This document shows, piece after piece, positions 1-5,087 of a stretch of DNA of 5,087 bases (positions are counted from its first letter, which is position 1; every line of letters begins with the position of its first letter). The notes beneath the pieces are model-generated. The model ran no database searches. It had not been told where the DNA came from and saw nothing but the letters and a program-made list of their open reading frames with translations. The translations under genes and the position numbers were made by a program. Location: positions 1 to 5,087 of the forward strand of contig CABUZI010000118.1 in the NCBI GenBank assembly GCA_902496005.1, given 5' to 3'. Source of the stretch: an uncultured Collinsella sp. Its GTDB lineage: Bacteria; Actinomycetota; Coriobacteriia; Coriobacteriales; Coriobacteriaceae.

Positions 1-1
1 G

Positions 2-1000
2 ACCGCCGCGCTCGACGCCGAGCGCCGTGGCTTCCTGCGCCGCAACCACACCGCCACGCATCTGCTCGACGCCGCCCTTAAGCAGGTCCTGGGCGAGCAC
101 GTGTCCCAGGCCGGCTCGCTGGTGACGCCCGAGCACCTGCGCTTTGACTTCACGCACTTCGAGGCCCTTTCCTCCGAGCAACTCAAGGCTGTCGAGGACC
201 TGGTCAACCAGCAGATCTTCACTTCCAAGCCGGTTGTGACCCGTGTCATGAGCATCGACGAGGCTAAGGCTGCCGGCGCTGTCGCTCTGTTTGGCGAGAA
301 GTACGGCGATGTCGTCCGCGTCGTCTCCGTGGGCACCGAGGACCAGCCGTTCTCCCGCGAGCTCTGCGGTGGCACGCACGCTGCCAACACCGCCGAGATC
401 GGCCTGTTCAAGATCATTTCCGAGTCCTCCACAGGCTCCAATGTCCGCCGTATCGAGGCCGTGACCTCTAAGGGCGCTCTCGATTACATGGCCGACCGCC
501 TGGCACTTGTTGACGCCGCTGCCGCTGCGCTCAAGTGCCGCGTCGACGAGGTTCCCGCCCGTGTGGAGAACCTGCAGGCCGAGCTGCGCGAGACGTCCAA
601 CAAGCTCAAAAAGGCTCTGACCGGTGGCTCCTCCGACGCCATTTCCAGTGCCATCGAGGGTGCTGTCGAGCTCGGCGGCTACAAGCTGGTCGTTGCTGAG
701 CTCCAGGGTCTTGAAGCTGCCGACCTGCGCAACGTATGGGATACCGTCCACCAGAAGGTCGCCGGCCCTGTCGCTTGTGTCGTCGCCAGCGTGACTGAGA
801 AGGGCACTCCGGCCCTGCTCGCTGCCGGCTCCGATGACGCCGTGAAGGCCGGGTTCCACGCCGGTAACGTGATCAAGCAGATCGCGGGTCTGGTCGACGG
901 TCGCGGTGGTGGCCGTCCCAACATGGCCCAGGCCGGTGGCAAGAACGCCGCCGGCATCGCCGATGCCCTCGCGGCCGCCAAGACCGCGCTCGGCGCCTAA
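2..1000 (+). CDS. alaS: Alanyl-tRNA synthetase, C-terminal part (5' truncated by window edge)
   Basis: This enzyme charges tRNA-Ala with alanine in the cytoplasm and hydrolyses mischarged Ser- or Gly-tRNA-Ala. The frame is open from base 2 with no start, so the catalytic N-terminal part lies outside; about 332 residues of a family length near 880 are visible. The editing domain shows both halves of its zinc site: HTATH (histidine codons at 47 and 59) and CGGTH (Cys codon at 365, His at 377). A charged helical stretch at about 526-621 (LQAELRETSNKLKKAL) fits the coiled coil before the C-Ala domain. The DHHA1-type glycine-rich motif GGGRPNMAQAGG is encoded from 905, and the frame closes with TAA. 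It is the first visible gene of the run, and ruvX follows after 17 bases, as in many Actinobacteria and Firmicutes. Nothing looks damaged. Identification is essentially certain. Confidence 0.97.
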   Translation, partial: TAALDAERRGFLRRNHTATHLLDAALKQVLGEHVSQAGSLVTPEHLRFDFTHFEALSSEQLKAVEDLVNQQIFTSKPVVTRVMSIDEAKAAGAVALFGEKYGDVVRVVSVGTEDQPFSRELCGGTHAANTAEIGLFKIISESSTGSNVRRIEAVTSKGALDYMADRLALVDAAAAALKCRVDEVPARVENLQAELRETSNKLKKALTGGSSDAISSAIEGAVELGGYKLVVAELQGLEAADLRNVWDTVHQKVAGPVACVVASVTEKGTPALLAAGSDDAVKAGFHAGNVIKQIAGLVDGRGGGRPNMAQAGGKNAAGIADALAAAKTALGA

Positions 1001-1017
1001 GAATCCCGGTAGTCGCT

Positions 1018-1446
1018 GTGGTCGCGCTTGCGCTGGACATAGGAGAGACCAGAATCGGCATCGCCGTCTCGAGCCGTGATGGCAAGATGGCGATGCCCGT
1101 CAAGGTGCTCCCGGCTGCCGAGGTCACTGGCATGGCAAAGACGTTTCGCTACTTGGTCGAGGACTATGAGCCCGATATCCTGGTAAGCGGACGTCCCTTG
1201 ACCATGGCCGGTGAGCCCGGCCCCCAGGCCGAGCGCGTTGCCGCCGTGGCGCAAAAGATTGCCGACGAGCTCGATCTTCCGCTGGAGTTTGAGGACGAGC
1301 GTCTGTCCTCGCAAGAGGCCAAGCGTATCCTGCGCGAGCAGGGCCTCAACGAAAAGCAGATGAGGGGCAAGATCGACATGATTGCCGCCAGCCTGTTTTT
1401 GCAGACGTGGCTCGATCGTAAAAACGAGGAGGTTTCGCATGCCTAG
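1018..1446 (+). CDS. ruvX: RuvX/YqgF family RNase H-fold nuclease (putative Holliday junction resolvase)
   Basis: This 142-residue protein has the usual length of the family. It carries all the family blocks: ALDIGETRIGIAVS at residues 5-18, VSGRPLTMAGEPGPQAERV at 56-74, FEDERLSSQEAKRIL at 91-105 and KIDMIAASLFLQTWLD at 118-133. The acidic metal-binding triad is D7, E94 and D120. The family has been assigned roles in Holliday junction resolution and in 5' processing of pre-16S rRNA; which applies here cannot be read from sequence. The start is GTG at 1018, because the first conserved strand begins at residue 3, no ATG/GTG/TTG lies in frame between the alaS stop and this codon, and the next Met (residue 24) would remove the first catalytic Asp. 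No clear Shine-Dalgarno sequence precedes the GTG, so coupling to alaS translation is likely. Its last 8 bases overlap mltG. Confidence 0.95.
   Translation: MVALALDIGETRIGIAVSSRDGKMAMPVKVLPAAEVTGMAKTFRYLVEDYEPDILVSGRPLTMAGEPGPQAERVAAVAQKIADELDLPLEFEDERLSSQEAKRILREQGLNEKQMRGKIDMIAASLFLQTWLDRKNEEVSHA
1426..1432 (+). promoter_or_regulatory. Strong Shine-Dalgarno site of mltG inside the ruvX 3' end
   Basis: The sequence GAGGAGG lies six bases before the ATG at 1439. It decides the mltG start against an in-frame upstream ATG at 1382, which would lie deep in ruvX. It is by far the best ribosome binding site in the window and lies wholly within the ruvX coding sequence. Confidence 0.85.
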
Positions 1447-2872
1447 CGCTTCCGATCCGCGCCAGCAGAATCGTACACGGCAGCCGGCGTCGCGCGCTGC
1501 CCAGCCTGGACAGCGTCCAGCACAGCCGACGCAGCGTGCAGCTCAGTCTGCCGCGCGCCCGGTGCAGTCCTTCTCTCATTCGGGCCAACCTGTTCAACGG
1601 ACGGGTCAGCAGCCTTCTGCTCGCTCGGTTCAGCATCCGGCTTCTCACGCGGCTCCGCAGCCCACTGCTCGTACGGCCCAGCCTGTAGGCGGTACCCGCT
1701 TTAAGCAGCAGGCACCTACCCAGCGAACGCAGGCCCCCCAATCGCATTCGCATCACGCTCATGGCTCGCACGGCGTTGCTCCGGCCACGCGCTCGAGCTA
1801 TAACACGCATGCTCGTCGCGGTGCTCAAAAGAAGAGTGCTCCGGTTCCCATGATCATCGGCGTTGTGGTGGCGGTGCTCGCGCTTGCTGCGATTGCTTTC
1901 TTTGTCGTGCCGGCCGTCAAGGGCTTCTTTGCCGGTGAGGATACGAAGGTCACGGCTGGTCAGCAGGTTACGGTGACCATTCCCGACGGTGCTTCGGGCG
2001 ATACGATCGCCTCGATTCTCTCCGAGAACCATATCGTCGAGAATCCCAAGGATTACTATGCGGCGGTGAAAAAGCTTAACGCCGATATGTCGCTCAAGCC
2101 TGGTACCTATTCGTTCACCACACTCATGGATGCGACCAAGGTTGTTCAGCAGCTCATGGAAGGTCCCAACGCGGGCTCCAATGCGCTGACTATCCCTGAG
2201 GGCCTAACGGTCGATCAAGTCGCCGACCGTGTGGCCCAGGCCTACGACGGCATCTCTAAGGAAGACTTCCTCAACCAGGCCAAGGCCTCCAACTACGTGG
2301 ACGACTATAGCTTCCTTAAGGGCGCCGCCAACGACTCGCTCGAAGGTTTCTTGTTCCCCAAGACCTATTCGTTGGGCGATTCGCCGACGGCCGATGACGT
2401 GATTCGCGCTATGCTCGATCAGTTTAAGACCGAGTACAAGTCGCTTGACTTTGCGAGCTGCGAAGCCAAGATCAAGGAGCGCTACGGTGTGGAGATGTCC
2501 GACTACGACATCGTCAACTTGGCCTCTATCGTTGAGCGCGAGGGCCTCAACGCCGATCAACGTGCACACGTGGCCTCGGTCTTCTACAACCGCCTTGCCG
2601 GCAAGCTCGACGGTTTGCGCTATCTCAACAGCGATGCGACCATGATGTATGTCACCGGTGGCGAGGTTACCGCCGACGACCTGCAGAGCGATAGTCCGTA
2701 TAACACCTATAAGCATGAGGGCCTGCCGCCCACGCCCATCTGCTCTCCGTCGCTCGAGGCACTCAAGGCCACGCTTGAGCCGACCGACTCCGATGACCTG
2801 TATTTCTACATTACGCAGGACGAGGAGTACTTCTCGCAAACCTACGAAGAGCATCAACAGTCTTGGAATTAG
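1439..2872 (+). CDS. mltG: MltG family endolytic murein transglycosylase, membrane-anchored
   Basis: MltG cuts nascent peptidoglycan glycan strands and sets their length at the outer face of the membrane. The 477-residue protein has three parts. Residues 1-137 are a disordered tail rich in Gln, Pro, Ala, Arg and His. Residues 138-160 form one hydrophobic segment (MIIGVVVAVLALAAIAFFVV) preceded by RRGAQKK, giving a cytoplasmic N terminus. The rest is the extracytoplasmic YceG/MltG domain. Family motifs are LEGFLFPKTY at 301-310, ASIVEREG with the expected catalytic Glu at 366, VFYNRL, SDATMMY from 398, and SPYNTY with GLPPTPI at 419-434. The C terminus has LYFYITQDEEYFSQTYEEH, a variant of the family's final Phe/His-containing block. 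The start at 1439 is set by the GAGGAGG site. The gene overlaps ruvX by 8 bases, and yqeG starts one base after its stop. The long basic tail is unusual compared with E. coli MltG (about 340 residues). Confidence 0.95.
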   Translation: MPSASDPRQQNRTRQPASRAAQPGQRPAQPTQRAAQSAARPVQSFSHSGQPVQRTGQQPSARSVQHPASHAAPQPTARTAQPVGGTRFKQQAPTQRTQAPQSHSHHAHGSHGVAPATRSSYNTHARRGAQKKSAPVPMIIGVVVAVLALAAIAFFVVPAVKGFFAGEDTKVTAGQQVTVTIPDGASGDTIASILSENHIVENPKDYYAAVKKLNADMSLKPGTYSFTTLMDATKVVQQLMEGPNAGSNALTIPEGLTVDQVADRVAQAYDGISKEDFLNQAKASNYVDDYSFLKGAANDSLEGFLFPKTYSLGDSPTADDVIRAMLDQFKTEYKSLDFASCEAKIKERYGVEMSDYDIVNLASIVEREGLNADQRAHVASVFYNRLAGKLDGLRYLNSDATMMYVTGGEVTADDLQSDSPYNTYKHEGLPPTPICSPSLEALKATLEPTDSDDLYFYITQDEEYFSQTYEEHQQSWN

Positions 2873-2873
2873 C

Positions 2874-3371
2874 ATGAGGATTTTTAGCCCCAATCGATAT
2901 GTTGCCTCGGTCGATCGCATCGACCTTGATACCCTGTGGGCCGACGGCAAACGCGCCATTCTTCTCGATCGCGATAACACCCTGGTGCCGCGCGACACCG
3001 AGCAGGTTCCCGCCGCGGTTTCCGCTTGGCTCGATGCCGCCCGCGCCAAAGGCTTTAAGCTGTGCATGGTGTCCAACAACTGGCATCGCGACCAGGTCAT
3101 GAGCTCTGCACGCGAGCTGGGACTCGAGGCCATCAGCCACGCCATGAAGCCGGCGCCGTTTGCCCTCAAGGCGGGTCTTAAGCGCCTCGGCGCCACGGCC
3201 GACGAGGCGGTGCTGATCGGTGATCAGCTCTACACGGACGTGTGGAGCGGCAATTTTGCCGGCGTCGATACTATCCTGGTTAAGCCGCAGGCAACCCAGG
3301 ACCTGTGGTACACGCAGATCTTCCGTATCTTTGAGCGCCGGGCCCTGCGCGACCTTCCCTGCGAGGAATAG
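2874..3371 (+). CDS. yqeG: YqeG family HAD (subclass IIIA) phosphatase
   Basis: The 165-residue protein has the YqeG layout and size. The HAD motifs are LLDRDNTLV (nucleophile D32, acid/base D34), VSNN (S67) as motif II, KP (K92) as motif III, and GDQLYTDVWSGN (D117, D122) as motif IV. The ends also match the family, with FSPNRYVASV near the N terminus and FRIFERRAL near the C terminus. The substrate is not known from sequence. The family is related to yeast Gep4 and plastid phosphatidylglycerolphosphate phosphatases, so a role in phosphatidylglycerol synthesis is a fair inference, not shown here. The start at 2874 is one base after the mltG stop; only a weak GGA precedes it, so it probably depends on ribosomes finishing mltG. 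The frame is open further upstream but would run deep inside mltG. aroK begins eight bases after its stop. Confidence 0.93.
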   Translation: MRIFSPNRYVASVDRIDLDTLWADGKRAILLDRDNTLVPRDTEQVPAAVSAWLDAARAKGFKLCMVSNNWHRDQVMSSARELGLEAISHAMKPAPFALKAGLKRLGATADEAVLIGDQLYTDVWSGNFAGVDTILVKPQATQDLWYTQIFRIFERRALRDLPCEE

Positions 3372-3379
3372 GTTTCGCC

Positions 3380-3913
3380 ATGTCTCAGCACATCAAACAC
3401 GGCTGCGACCATATCTTCTTTATCGGCTTTTTGGGCGCGGGCAAATCGACGCTCGCGCGCAACGTCGGCACTATGTTCAAGCGGCGTTTTATCGATACCG
3501 ACCGCCTGGTCGTGCGCCGTTGCGGCAAGTCGGTAACCGAGATTTTTGAGACCGAGGGCGAGGATCGTTTTCGCGAGCTCGAGACCTCGGCGCTCCGTTC
3601 GCTCCAAAGCGAGCGCAGCCTGTTGGTTTCGTGCGGGGGCGGTATCGTCGAGACGCCGGTGAATATTGAGTTGATGCACGAAATGGGTACGTGCGTTTAC
3701 CTCGAGGGCGACTTCGAGGATTCGATTCGCCAGATTCGTCGGTCCGACACGCGCCCCGATTTCCGCTCGCCCGAGCATGCCGCACGCCTGTTTGAGCATC
3801 GCCGTCCGCTGTATCGACAGGCCGCCGACCTTACCCTTGATATTCGCAACAAGTCCTTCGAGGACGTTTCCTACCTTTGTGCCGAGATGCTTTTGGAGCG
3901 TGGACTGCTATGA
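3380..3913 (+). CDS. aroK: Shikimate kinase
   Basis: This cytoplasmic enzyme phosphorylates shikimate to shikimate 3-phosphate with ATP, the fifth step of the shikimate pathway. The 177-residue length is typical. Visible motifs are the Walker A loop GFLGAGKST (residues 16-24, K22), the DTD at 39-41 that binds Mg and shikimate, GEDRFRELE (60-68) with the substrate Arg at 65, CGGGIV (85-90) with the GGG substrate loop, the lid-type TRPDFR (R125), and RRPLYRQAAD (141-150) with the C-terminal substrate Arg. All key residues appear to be kept, so an active kinase is expected. A GAGGA at 3363-3367 lies 12 bases before the ATG, a rather long spacing. The end overlaps the next gene by ATGA. In many Actinobacteria aroC precedes aroK here; instead yqeG does. 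The symbol aroK rather than aroL rests on genomic context. Confidence 0.94.
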   Translation: MSQHIKHGCDHIFFIGFLGAGKSTLARNVGTMFKRRFIDTDRLVVRRCGKSVTEIFETEGEDRFRELETSALRSLQSERSLLVSCGGGIVETPVNIELMHEMGTCVYLEGDFEDSIRQIRRSDTRPDFRSPEHAARLFEHRRPLYRQAADLTLDIRNKSFEDVSYLCAEMLLERGLL

Positions 3914-5019
3914 TTCGCCGTCAACTGATCAATTTCCAAAACCGCAGTGTCGATGTCCGCGTCGGATTGGGCGCGTTCGATGAGTTGCCGCGCATGTTTG
4001 CCTCGGCCGTGGGCAAGCCTAAGCGCGCGATGGTGGTTTGGAACGACGCCACATCCGAGCGTTTTGGTGAGGTCGTCGAGCATGCGCTGGTCGACGCCGG
4101 TTTTGCCGTGTCGCTGCTCGTCCTCGAGGTTTCGCCTGCTGGTGCCACGCTGGCCGACGCCGATGCTATCTTTGGCGCCCTGACTGCCAATGGCATTACC
4201 TGCGACGATCTGGTTGTCGCCGTTGGCGATGCCGCAACCTGCTCGGTTGTTAGCTGGTGCGCCAACCAGTGGTGCGGTCGCACCGAGTGCGCGCTGCTGC
4301 CGACGACGTTCGACGCCATGCTCACGGTCGCGACGACCATGAAGCCGCTCGTCGCCTCGTCGGCCAATGCGCTTCCCGCTATCGCGTTCCGTCCCGAACC
4401 GGGCTTGGTCGTGTGTGACCTCGACCTTGTTCGCGAGGCGGACCCCGAGGACCTCAAGCTCGGCTATGTGGTACTTGTTGGCACCATGCTTTCGAGCAGC
4501 AAGTCCCGCTGGAATCAGTTTACTGAGACCGTCCCCGAGATTCTCGCGGGCGAGGAGGTCGCACTCGTTAATGCTGTTCAATGGTCTCAGACTGCCCGCA
4601 AGGACGTACTGATGGCCACGAACCCGAGCGCCCGCCATGCGCTCGATTTTGGCATGACGGGGGAGCGTACCCTGCGCGTCTGCTTGGGCGATGCCGCTTC
4701 GCAGGTCCCTGCCTACCAGCTGTTGTCCGAGGGCATGCGCTTTGAGGCGCGCCTAGCACATGATGCCTGCGACTTCGATATCGATTACGTCTTTGAGGTC
4801 GATGACTGCTTGGAGGACTTTGGTATCGAGGAACTTGCCTTCGATCTGGAGCCTGCCGCATATATCGAGGAGTTTCGTAGGCAGCAGTTCGCGCGCTCAA
4901 ACCGCAGCATGCTGCCGCTGCCCGCGGCACTCGGCGCCATTCGCCTAACGAACGTTGAGGACGAGGTTCTTGAGCGCCATGCTCACGCCTACTTGGCTTC
5001 TCGCAAAGAACTTCTCTAA
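3910..5019 (+). CDS. 3-dehydroquinate synthase-like protein lacking the family active-site residues (probable pseudoenzyme)
   Basis: The 369-residue product has the length and segment order of dehydroquinate synthase (AroB), which makes 3-dehydroquinate from DAHP using NAD and zinc. Family-like landmarks are VDVRVGLGAFDELP near the N terminus, DDLVVAVG at 99-106, LLPTTF at 129-134, VVCDLDLV, the LDFG at 245-248, SEGM at 273-276 and a C-terminal LPLPAALGAIRL. By eye alignment, the NAD loop GGGxxGD is replaced by GDAATCS (106-112). The zinc ligands E, H and H become V188, M249 and A268. The second His of GHTxGH becomes R253, the Asp after PTTLLAQV becomes T139, and the AEviK Lys becomes G191. 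K145 and R242 are retained. The start at 3910 is chosen for its ATGA overlap with aroK. The frame is intact and base composition matches the neighbours, so it is not a decayed gene. Dehydroquinate synthase activity is unlikely; the actual function is unknown. Confidence 0.85.
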   Translation: MIRRQLINFQNRSVDVRVGLGAFDELPRMFASAVGKPKRAMVVWNDATSERFGEVVEHALVDAGFAVSLLVLEVSPAGATLADADAIFGALTANGITCDDLVVAVGDAATCSVVSWCANQWCGRTECALLPTTFDAMLTVATTMKPLVASSANALPAIAFRPEPGLVVCDLDLVREADPEDLKLGYVVLVGTMLSSSKSRWNQFTETVPEILAGEEVALVNAVQWSQTARKDVLMATNPSARHALDFGMTGERTLRVCLGDAASQVPAYQLLSEGMRFEARLAHDACDFDIDYVFEVDDCLEDFGIEELAFDLEPAAYIEEFRRQQFARSNRSMLPLPAALGAIRLTNVEDEVLERHAHAYLASRKELL

Positions 5020-5087
5020 GATTTATTGACTTCCATCGTCTTTCGTATCATGTTGAGGGGCGGGTTTCCAATCGGTTGCGGATCGCA
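5020..5087 (+). other. Downstream non-coding tail with a weak promoter candidate
   Basis: After the TAA at 5017-5019 the sequence becomes locally AT-rich. TTGACT at 5026-5031 is a five-of-six match to a sigma-70-type -35 box, and TATCAT at 5046-5051 resembles a -10 box. The spacer between them is only 14 bases, short of the usual 16-18; at 17 bases the hexamer is CATGTT, a poor match. No hairpin followed by a T run is present, so no intrinsic terminator can be called. The window ends before any downstream gene can be recognised. The change in composition hints that a new transcription unit may start here. Confidence 0.3.

Noticed and set aside
1382..1438. In-frame upstream ATG as the mltG start
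   Set aside because: It lies deep in ruvX and has no ribosome binding site, whereas ATG 1439 has GAGGAGG six bases upstream.
1480..1800. A DNA tandem repeat or CRISPR-like array in the repetitive mltG tail
   Set aside because: Short CAG/CCN-rich words recur but there is no fixed repeat unit or spacer length. The pattern is explained by low-complexity protein sequence.
1346..2032. Open frame of 228 codons on the minus strand opposite the mltG tail
   Set aside because: It is an Arg/Leu/Ser-rich mirror of the repetitive Gln/Pro/Ala codons of the mltG tail, with no motif.
2204..3196. Long open frame of 330 codons on the minus strand
   Set aside because: It lies across the end of mltG and the start of yqeG, both clearly recognised by motifs. 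Its product is low-complexity and resembles no family; long antisense frames are expected in GC-rich coding DNA.
3877..3909. In-frame upstream ATG for the AroB-like gene
   Set aside because: It would overlap aroK by 37 bases and add residues with no match to the family; the ATGA at 3910 places the first conserved strand at the expected distance.
3871..4638. Open frame of 255 codons on the minus strand opposite the AroB-like gene
   Set aside because: The AroB-like frame has family similarity over its whole length and a coupled start. The antisense product is Arg- and Gly-rich with no recognisable motif.
3910..5019. Calling the AroB-like gene a decayed pseudogene
   Set aside because: There is no stop or frameshift over 1110 bases, the length is normal, and the scaffold residues of the fold persist while specific active-site residues differ. 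This fits a retained protein better than random decay.
5007..5045. Intrinsic terminator after the AroB-like gene
   Set aside because: Only a tiny inverted repeat (AGAACTTCT) is present, with no GC-rich stem and no T run.

Overview
The window is a tightly packed, single-strand stretch of bacterial chromosome with high GC content. It carries six protein genes, all on the + strand. In order they are the 3' part of alaS, then ruvX, mltG, a YqeG-type HAD phosphatase gene, a shikimate kinase gene (aroK) and a 3-dehydroquinate synthase-like gene (aroB-like). The order alaS-ruvX-mltG followed by shikimate genes is the arrangement known in Actinobacteria. Together with GC-rich codon use and a yqeG gene inserted in the cluster, this suggests an actinobacterium, most likely of the Coriobacteriia (Collinsella-like). 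The taxonomic call is inference from gene order and protein style, not from a search.

Layout: 2-1000 is the C-terminal third of alanyl-tRNA synthetase (editing, coiled-coil and C-Ala parts). 1018-1446 is ruvX with a GTG start. 1439-2872 is mltG, overlapping ruvX by 8 bases and carrying a strong ribosome binding site inside the ruvX end. 2874-3371 is yqeG, one base after the mltG stop. 3380-3913 is aroK. 3910-5019 is the aroB-like gene, joined to aroK by an ATGA overlap. 5020-5087 is non-coding as far as it can be seen and holds a weak promoter candidate. No intergenic gap exceeds 17 bases before 5020 and no terminator is visible, so the genes look like one operon with translational coupling. 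No tRNA, rRNA, CRISPR, insertion sequence or attachment site was seen.

Functionally the cluster mixes translation (alaS), nucleic-acid maintenance or rRNA processing (ruvX), cell-wall glycan release (mltG), a probable lipid or small-molecule phosphatase (yqeG) and the shikimate pathway (aroK).

The most interesting point is the last gene. It aligns with dehydroquinate synthase over its whole length and is an intact, translationally coupled frame. Nearly every zinc, NAD and substrate residue of the family has nevertheless been replaced, while the shikimate kinase next to it keeps all its motifs. This looks like a retained pseudoenzyme, or an enzyme with a new function, inside an eroded shikimate cluster. 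A second oddity is the long, strongly basic, Q/P/A-rich and almost acid-free cytoplasmic tail on MltG.
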